Origin: Polyangia bacterium
GTDB lineage: Bacteria > Myxococcota_A > Polyangia > Polyangiales > Polyangiaceae
Direction: 5' to 3'
DNA: 6,630 nucleotides
Assembly (NCBI GenBank): GCA_030433055.1
Contig: JAUILJ010000463.1
Coordinates: forward strand, 1 to 6,630
Shown piece after piece: positions 1 through 5,145 of this stretch. The notes under the pieces are model-generated. The model did no database searches. It had not been told where the DNA came from and saw only the letters and a list, made by a program, of their open reading frames with translations. A program made the translations under genes and the position numbers. Within the stretch, counting starts at the first letter, position 1, and each line of letters begins with the position of its first letter.

Positions 1-464
1 GCTACTTCCCGGTCAAGGCGGCTGTGGTGTTCCCTCGCCACGCCGCGCGGCTCGAGGAGTTCCAGCGGCGCCTCGAGTTCTCCGAGGCTGCGACGGCGTT
101 CGGCCGCGTGCGCGATGCGATCCTGGGTGTCGCCGAGGACTATCAAAGCCGCGCGGAAATTGAATGGCGCACCTGGGACCTGGTGCAGTCATCGGATACG
201 CTCACGGCCTACGAGCTGCGGCAGGATCGCGAATGGATCGCCGCTATCGAGGCGGCGCTCAAGCTACCTCTCGCTGAGTGCGCGGAGTTTCAGCCCTTCG
301 AGGCGCGGGTGATGGCGAACGCGATGATCGGCGCCGTGCGCGCCACCTTGGGGGAGTGGTTCGAGGGCAAGGGCAAGGCTGACCTCCGGCGCATGGGAGA
401 GGCTAGCCTTGAACTGCTCGAGCACGGAGTAGTGGCACACAACACACAGGCAGGTGCGCGATGA
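1..464 (+). CDS. TetR-family transcriptional regulator, C-terminal part (5' end outside window)
   Basis: The reading frame is open from the first complete codon at position 3 and ends at TGA 462-464, giving 153 visible residues. It opens with YFPVKAAVVF, which matches the end of the TetR helix-turn-helix (usual form YFxSKEAL). About 40-50 N-terminal residues, including most of the DNA-binding domain, therefore lie upstream. The GTG at 24 sits inside this motif and is not the real start. The rest is helical ligand-binding domain. A late helix, FEARVMANAMIGAVRATLGEWF region, resembles the C-terminal domain of MftR-like TetR proteins (family knowledge, not searched). TetR proteins are usually dimeric repressors released by a small hydrophobic ligand. 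The stop overlaps the start of the acylase gene by 4 bp, so the two are very probably co-transcribed and translationally coupled. That makes the acylase or its substrate a plausible regulatory target. The family call is strong; the ligand is unknown. Confidence 0.88.
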   Translation, partial: YFPVKAAVVFPRHAARLEEFQRRLEFSEAATAFGRVRDAILGVAEDYQSRAEIEWRTWDLVQSSDTLTAYELRQDREWIAAIEAALKLPLAECAEFQPFEARVMANAMIGAVRATLGEWFEGKGKADLRRMGEASLELLEHGVVAHNTQAGAR

Positions 465-2950
465 GGTTTCGGTTTCCCCGATGGGTGTCACTGGTGGTTG
501 GGCTGAACGTGCTCGTTGGCTGTGGTAGCGACGAAGCCATCGAGGCGGACACTCCGGCAGTCCTCGACGACTACGCCTTGAGCAAGCCCGTCGAGCGCCT
601 GATCGACGACAACGGCGCGCCCCACCTCTACGCCCAGAGCGATCTCGATCTGTTCTACGCCATGGGCTACCAGCAGGCGAGCGACCGCCTGTTCCAGATG
701 GAGGTCAATCGCCGCTCGTCCATCGGTCGCCTCGCGGAAATGCTGGGGCAAGCCGGGCTGGAGACGGACCAGCAAGCGCGGGTGTTCGAGTTCGCGCGCT
801 TTGGCGCCGAGTCGGTGGCCCTGATGAAGGCCGAGCGCCCGCGCGAGCACAACTTCACCGTCGCCTTCGTGGCGGGCGTGAACCGCCGCATCGACGAGAT
901 CCAGGCTGGGAAGGCAGCGGCTCCGCCAGAGCTGGAGGCCTATGGAGGCAACGCCACGCTGGAGCACTGGACTCCCGATGACGTGCTCGCCATCGGGGTC
1001 CGGATCCAGTTCGGGTTCTCCAGCACCCTGAGCTTCGACATCCTCAACACGCTGCTGCACAAGCTGACGGACGTGGGTGACGAGCTGCCCGTCTTCGAGC
1101 CGGGTGGCCGCACCTTCTACATGGACCCAGAGCTCGAGACGACCAGCCTGGTATCTCCCGGAGATACTGCGTCCGTCTCCAGCCGGGTGTCCCTCGACCC
1201 GCAAGAGCTGCGGGCGATGCTCCGCGGTGTGCAGCGGCTGCAGACGCTGCACGGCGTCGGCGAAGGATCCAATGGCTGGGTGGTGCGCGGCGATCTGACC
1301 GACACCGGGCGCCCGTACTTCGCGAACGACTCCCACGCGTCGCTGCGCAGCCCGAATGCGATGCACCTCAGCCACATCAACTCTGCAGATGCCGGCGGCA
1401 GCTTCGACGCGATCGGGTTCTCCTTCGTCGGCTTGCCGGGAGTCCACGTGGGGCACAATCGACACATCGCGTGGGGTGCGACGACGAACTTCGCTGACGT
1501 CCAGGATGTCTGGTCGGTGCAGGTGAGCGATGGCATCGCGCGGCTGGGTGACGAGGAGCTGGCGGTGGAGACGCGCACCGAGCGCATCCAGGTCCGCGAG
1601 GCGGACGGTTCGTTCCGTGAAGAAACACTCGAGGTCTCCAAGCTACCTGGCAAGGGCGTGTTCTTGCCCGACGCCGTGTTGCCCGTTCCTCGGGTGCTGA
1701 TCAGCGGCGGGCAGCTGCTGCTCGGCTGGCCAGGTTTCACTGGCACGGCGGAGCTTGGAGGCTTCTTCGACTTCGACCGCGCCGAGAATCTGGCCGAGTT
1801 CGAGCAAGCGGCCCAGCAGCAGCGCACCGGGATGCAGAACTGGATGGCCGCGAGCGCGGATGGGATCCGGCTGCGGGTCAATGGGCTCGTGCCGGATCGT
1901 GGGCCCGTCGCGGATCGGCCGCGAGCCAACCAGGTGCTCGACGCATCGGTCGCGAGCAACCTGTGGAGCGGGAAGTTCCTGGAAGGATCTCAGCTGCCTC
2001 GGCTGGACGAAGCGCGTCCGTTCATCGTCACCGCGAACAACGATCCCTGGGGCCACACCGCGGACAACGACCCGCTGAACGACGAGTTCTACTACGGCAG
2101 CTTCTTCTCCCCGGGGTTTCGCGCCACGCGCATCACAGGCGAGCTCAAGGCGCTGGCGCAGGGCGCCGGTGTGACCCGCGGCGACAGCCAGGCGCTGCAA
2201 ATGGACGCACACTCGAGCCTGGCTGATGGGCTCTTGCCCCTGCTCGACCAGGCCATCCAGGCGATTGAGGACGACTCGAGCCTCGAAGCGTACCGCGGCG
2301 ATACCCGGCTGCTCGAAGCGAACACGCTGCTTCAGGGGTGGGACCACCGCATGCTCCGAGGCTCGGAGGGGGCGGCGCTGTTTCGCGTATGGCTGGCAGC
2401 CCTCGAGCGCCGCACACTCGCCGAACCCATGGGCCTGCTGTTCTCGGGCATCGATGACGCGCAACCGGTCACGATGACCAAGTTCGCGTTCCTCGCGCAC
2501 ACCCAGGGGCTCGCGGGCCTGGTCGGGAGTGGCGGCAACGCACAGCTGGTCGGTGCGCTCGAGGACGCGACGACTCACCTGGCGCAGATCGCTCGAGACG
2601 CTGGCCTCTCCAGCGTCACCTGGGATGACATCCACCGGGCCTCCTTCAAGAGCGCGGACTTCAAGACCGAGCTGGTCTCGGCCGACGGAGGGGACTCGGC
2701 TCCCAACGTCGCTCAGAGCCGCTGCCTTACGGAATCAGGGATCGCTGCCCAGTGCGTTTCCAGCGCCGGAGCGGTGTATCGCCTGGTGGTGGGCTTCGAT
2801 GATGATGGCACGCCGCGGGCGACGTACAACTGGCCGGCGGGGGATCGCTTCCCGCTGGAGAAGTGGGTGGAGGGCAGCTATGAGCCGCTGCACTTCCTGC
2901 GCGCTGACGTCGACGCAGCGCTGAGCGACCGCAGCACGCTCGACCCCTGA
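461..2950 (+). CDS. Penicillin acylase family lipoprotein (Ntn-hydrolase)
   Basis: This 829-aa precursor hydrolyses an amide bond, probably of an N-acylated compound, outside the cytoplasm. The N-terminus is a lipoprotein signal peptide (RFRFPR, hydrophobic core, LVGC with lipidated Cys21). The alpha-chain region carries family hallmarks: VERLIDDNGAPHLYA (44-58), GYQQASDRLFQM followed by GRLAEMLG (69-96), and WTPDD (170-174). Autocleavage is expected between Gly269 and Ser270 in GEGSNGWVV; Ser270 becomes the N-terminal nucleophile. The beta chain would then be 560 residues, close to classical penicillin G acylase. Other conserved pieces are VGHNRHIAWG (330-339), ADVQD (likely Ca-site Asp346/Asp349), MQNWMAASADG, and TANN (oxyanion Asn526/527). 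A late Cys755/Cys765 pair could form a disulfide. The start is ATG 461 inside ATGA, with a weak AGGTG just upstream. The family also contains N-acyl-homoserine-lactone acylases and lipopeptide (aculeacin) acylases, so the substrate cannot be assigned. Lipid anchoring is noteworthy because well-known members are soluble periplasmic or secreted enzymes. Confidence 0.95.
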   Translation: MRFRFPRWVSLVVGLNVLVGCGSDEAIEADTPAVLDDYALSKPVERLIDDNGAPHLYAQSDLDLFYAMGYQQASDRLFQMEVNRRSSIGRLAEMLGQAGLETDQQARVFEFARFGAESVALMKAERPREHNFTVAFVAGVNRRIDEIQAGKAAAPPELEAYGGNATLEHWTPDDVLAIGVRIQFGFSSTLSFDILNTLLHKLTDVGDELPVFEPGGRTFYMDPELETTSLVSPGDTASVSSRVSLDPQELRAMLRGVQRLQTLHGVGEGSNGWVVRGDLTDTGRPYFANDSHASLRSPNAMHLSHINSADAGGSFDAIGFSFVGLPGVHVGHNRHIAWGATTNFADVQDVWSVQVSDGIARLGDEELAVETRTERIQVREADGSFREETLEVSKLPGKGVFLPDAVLPVPRVLISGGQLLLGWPGFTGTAELGGFFDFDRAENLAEFEQAAQQQRTGMQNWMAASADGIRLRVNGLVPDRGPVADRPRANQVLDASVASNLWSGKFLEGSQLPRLDEARPFIVTANNDPWGHTADNDPLNDEFYYGSFFSPGFRATRITGELKALAQGAGVTRGDSQALQMDAHSSLADGLLPLLDQAIQAIEDDSSLEAYRGDTRLLEANTLLQGWDHRMLRGSEGAALFRVWLAALERRTLAEPMGLLFSGIDDAQPVTMTKFAFLAHTQGLAGLVGSGGNAQLVGALEDATTHLAQIARDAGLSSVTWDDIHRASFKSADFKTELVSADGGDSAPNVAQSRCLTESGIAAQCVSSAGAVYRLVVGFDDDGTPRATYNWPAGDRFPLEKWVEGSYEPLHFLRADVDAALSDRSTLDP

Positions 2951-2960
2951 AGAGCCATGC

Positions 2961-4871
2961 TCAGAAGGTGCTCAGAGCACCCGCCAGGTCCGCTTCGAGG
3001 GCGACGCTGGATTTCACCGTGAGCGCGGGTGGGGTCACGGTGACCAGTCGGTAGGGCGCGTTGCTGCGCTTGTAGCTGTCCAGGTCGGACAGCGACACCA
3101 GGTGCCGATCAGCCGCCTCCTGTCTGGAGAGCAGGCGGAAGGCCTCGGGGTGAGCGGCGGCGCCATCCAGCGTGGCTTCGGAGCCGCCCAGCAGCTGCAG
3201 CGGAGAGTCCGCCTGGAAGCCGCTCGCCACGGTCGCGGTCACGCTTCCGCGGTAGTCGTAGATCAAACCCCCAGCCCAGCGCGCGCCAGCTGGGACGCTC
3301 AGGTTCAGATCCTCCTCGTAGGTCACGATGCAGAGGAACGCCTCTGGGTTGTCGACGTCCAGGGTCAGGGTGGTGGGCGCGCTGCTCGAGTAGGAACGGT
3401 AGGCCACGATCTCCTTGCCGGAAGTAGCCTTCGACGTCAGCGTGACGTCCCCCGTGCCATCCACGGTGGCGCTGGCTGGCGCGCCCGCGTAGCCATCGAG
3501 GCCGAGGCGATCTGCGGAGTCTCGACACATGGCGACCACTGCTTCCTCGTTGGTCATTGATTGCCGTGCGGTAATAACTAGGTCGCCGTTGCCCAGCGCG
3601 GCGATGCCTCCGAGTGCCTCGCTGGACAGCGACCCCAGCTCGACCACGCTGCCCAGCTCCGTGGCCTCCGCAGTGTCGGGATTCACGCTGATCACGCTGG
3701 GGGTCTGACCCTGGGAGCGGAGCAGGTAGAGCGTCGTCGAGTCAGCGTCGAAGGTCGCGTCCCACACCCAGCTCGATCCGGTGGTGCCGCGCTCGCTGAC
3801 GGTCCCTGAGCTCGGGTCGATGGCCAGGAGCTGGTAGTCGCTGGAGCGCAGGGTCAGCAACACGTTGCTCCGGGGGTCCCAGGCGAGGGGCTTTCCATGG
3901 CCAATCTGTTGCGCGGCGATCAGGGTGGACTCGCCCGAGTCCAGATCGAGGCTGAGCGCGCCCTGGTAGTTGGCGATATAGAGTTGCCCCGAGCCGCTCT
4001 CGTAGACCAGGCCCTCGGCGCCGGTAGCCGAACGCAGCGGAGTGAGCGCGCCGGTCGCCGAGTTCAGACCGACGATCGCCGCTCTCCCCTTCACCGTTGC
4101 AACGCTCAGCAGATCGCTGCCGCCCAAGTCCGACCGTACGCAGTACGCGCCTTGCTCCTCGAAGCCTGCGTCGCACTCCTTGCACCCGGCGCCGGCATAG
4201 CCGACCTCGCACACGCAGCTGGCTGGCTGCCGACCCCCGTCGTCGAAGCAGTGCTGCGGTAACGCGCAGGCTACGTCAGGGTGATTGCACGTCTTGTAGC
4301 AAGCCTCGTCGCCGCGGCGCGCGTAGTGGTCCTCACACAGCTCGCAGCGCGTACCCGTGGAGCCCACTGGGCAGACACACACGGCGCTGCCCGTAGCGTC
4401 GTCACACAGCCGGGGCGTGTCGCACATCGGTGCTTCCATCTGGTTGTCGCAGCCGACTTCACAGCTGCCCGTTTGGTCGTTGTCCTGGTAGCCCACCTCG
4501 CACTGGGCGCAGGTGGGGCCGGTGTGATTACCCAGGCACTCACAGCGATCCGGCTTGCCCGTCTCTTGCACGCAGGTACCGGAGGCCCCGCAGGGGTCAC
4601 TCGCATCGCAGTCGATCTCGACGGGTGAACAAACGCCGTTCAGTTCCTCGTAGCCATCGGCGCACGCTTCGCACTCCGCGCCGCTGTAGGCGTCCTTGCA
4701 CTCACACACGGGCTCACGCCCGGACTCGTCGCACTGCTGGCGTGCGCTGCACGTCGCGTTGCCGCACGGCACGGTTGAGGGGCCGCCACCGCCACCGCCA
4801 TCACTCCCGCAAGCCGTGAACACACAGCCGCCTACAAGTACGCCCACACCCACCCAAGCGCGCCAGGTCAT
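2961..4871 (-). CDS. EGF-like repeat and beta-propeller-like surface lipoprotein
   Basis: This 636-aa protein starts at ATG 4869-4871 and stops at TGA (plus-strand tca 2961-2963). The first 24 residues form a lipoprotein signal with two candidate anchors: Cys16 (VGGC) and Cys21 (FTAC, followed by GSD). A hexaglycine follows (25-30). Residues 36-244 contain four modules of eight cysteines each. Residues about 252-440 look like a beta-propeller: a turn motif of the type D/N-x-x-T/S-G-x-x-T recurs near 268-280, 307-319, 349-361 and 394-407, roughly every 40-45 residues. The C-terminal 190 or so residues are beta-rich in appearance, with isolated Cys449 and Cys514, and I do not recognise them. 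No catalytic motif is visible, so a binding, adhesion or structural role at the cell surface is the likeliest inference. The start was chosen because the signal peptide begins there; no strong ribosome-binding site is visible. It diverges from the sialidase gene and converges on the acylase gene with a 10-bp gap. Confidence 0.85.
   Translation of the reverse strand: MTWRAWVGVGVLVGGCVFTACGSDGGGGGGPSTVPCGNATCSARQQCDESGREPVCECKDAYSGAECEACADGYEELNGVCSPVEIDCDASDPCGASGTCVQETGKPDRCECLGNHTGPTCAQCEVGYQDNDQTGSCEVGCDNQMEAPMCDTPRLCDDATGSAVCVCPVGSTGTRCELCEDHYARRGDEACYKTCNHPDVACALPQHCFDDGGRQPASCVCEVGYAGAGCKECDAGFEEQGAYCVRSDLGGSDLLSVATVKGRAAIVGLNSATGALTPLRSATGAEGLVYESGSGQLYIANYQGALSLDLDSGESTLIAAQQIGHGKPLAWDPRSNVLLTLRSSDYQLLAIDPSSGTVSERGTTGSSWVWDATFDADSTTLYLLRSQGQTPSVISVNPDTAEATELGSVVELGSLSSEALGGIAALGNGDLVITARQSMTNEEAVVAMCRDSADRLGLDGYAGAPASATVDGTGDVTLTSKATSGKEIVAYRSYSSSAPTTLTLDVDNPEAFLCIVTYEEDLNLSVPAGARWAGGLIYDYRGSVTATVASGFQADSPLQLLGGSEATLDGAAAHPEAFRLLSRQEAADRHLVSLSDLDSYKRSNAPYRLVTVTPPALTVKSSVALEADLAGALSTF
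2967..2981. terminator. Small hairpin at the convergent gene ends (possible weak bidirectional terminator)
   Basis: GGTGCT-CAG-AGCACC is a perfect 6-bp stem with a 3-base loop. It lies 16 bases after the acylase stop and inside the last codons of the convergent lipoprotein gene. No T-run follows on the plus strand and only a short TTCT follows on the minus strand, so it is not a canonical intrinsic terminator. It is the only dyad I see where transcription of both genes must end. Confidence 0.3.
4140..4766 (-). repeat. Four tandem 8-cysteine laminin/EGF-like modules (protein-level repeat)
   Basis: Within the lipoprotein encoded on the minus strand, cysteines fall at residues 36,41,47,56,58,67,70,81; 88,94,100,110,112,121,124,137; 141,150,156,165,167,176,179,191; and 195,202,208,219,221,230,233,244. 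Each module follows C-x(4-8)-C-x5-C-x(8-10)-C-x-C-x8-C-x2-C-x(10-12)-C, with a Gly-x-x-C turn before the sixth cysteine and an aromatic residue after the seventh in most copies. The eight-cysteine count and the C-x-C and C-x2-C steps match laminin-type EGF modules better than classic six-cysteine EGF. The modules are diverged in sequence, so this is an old duplication, not a recent DNA repeat. Confidence 0.85.
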
Positions 4872-5031
4872 CCGATCAAGATACGCGAAAGCGCGCCCAT
4901 GGCTTCCACCGATTCACCGCTGGGCGGATGCCGACACCGCGATTTAAGCTGACACGGTCGCTCGGCGCCGCGGGCCTGCGGGATCCTCGACGGGCACCTC
5001 CGTGGATCCTGGTATCGGGGCTTGAGGCCAA

Positions 5032-5084
5032 GCACAGTGCAACCCTTGTGCAGCCAGTGCACACGTTGCACGTCAGCTGTGCAA
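5032..5084. promoter_or_regulatory. Cluster of TGCA-centred inverted repeats, putative operator
   Basis: Three perfect dyads lie side by side: GCAC-A-GTGC (5032-5040), TGTGCA-N5-TGCACA (5047-5063) and TTGCAC-N7-GTGCAA (5066-5084). The TGCA cores start at 5038, 5049, 5058, 5067 and 5080, so neighbours are 9-13 bases apart, near one helical turn. Another GTGCA occurs at 5127-5131. The dyads end about 60 bp before the sialidase start codon, a normal place for a dimeric regulator to act. The arrangement is seen directly; binding by a regulator, and which one, is inference. Confidence 0.5.
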
Positions 5085-5108
5085 AGTCGCGGCGACCCGG
5101 GGATGCCC

Positions 5109-5138
5109 TTGGAACCGCACGGCCTCGTGCAGTATCCA
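5109..5138 (+). promoter_or_regulatory. Possible sialidase promoter, suggesting a leaderless transcript
   Basis: TTGGAA (5109-5114) and TATCCA (5133-5138) are separated by 18 bases and resemble -35 and -10 elements, matching four and three consensus positions respectively. Transcription would then begin at about 5145-5146, on the ATG itself. No Shine-Dalgarno sequence is visible before ATG 5146, which fits leaderless initiation. The match is weak and other promoters are possible. Confidence 0.25.
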
Positions 5139-5145
5139 TGTAGAT

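Larger units (their letters stand above)
4872..5145. other. Divergent intergenic region between EGF-propeller lipoprotein and sialidase genes
   Basis: This 274-bp stretch separates the two start codons and must contain both promoters. The half nearer the sialidase (5032-5131) has six TGCA tetramers, most of them arranged as inverted repeats. The half nearer the minus-strand gene is GC-rich and shows only one AT-rich patch, gatttaagc at 4941-4949, with no convincing -35/-10 pair. Open frames crossing the region on either strand have no recognisable domain, and I do not call them genes. Confidence 0.7.

Noticed and set aside
24..464. GTG at 24 as the start of a complete short gene
   Set aside because: The frame continues upstream into the YFPVK helix-turn-helix end, so the gene is a truncated TetR and not a complete 146-aa protein.
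488..1465. 325-codon open frame antisense to the acylase gene
   Set aside because: It lies opposite a gene with clear family motifs, shows the Arg/Val/Gly/Ala-rich composition expected of GC-rich antisense frames, and has no recognisable domain or signal.
1643..2635. 330-codon open frame antisense to the acylase gene
   Set aside because: It has the same shadow-type composition with no motif, and the opposite strand encodes conserved acylase sequence throughout.
3102..3560. Plus-strand frame opposite the EGF-propeller lipoprotein gene
   Set aside because: It has shadow composition and no motif. The minus-strand gene has a signal peptide, ordered cysteine modules and a sensible stop.
4981..5009. 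Two GGATCC palindromes 23 bp apart
   Set aside because: Six-base palindromes of this kind are common by chance, and nothing around them extends the symmetry.
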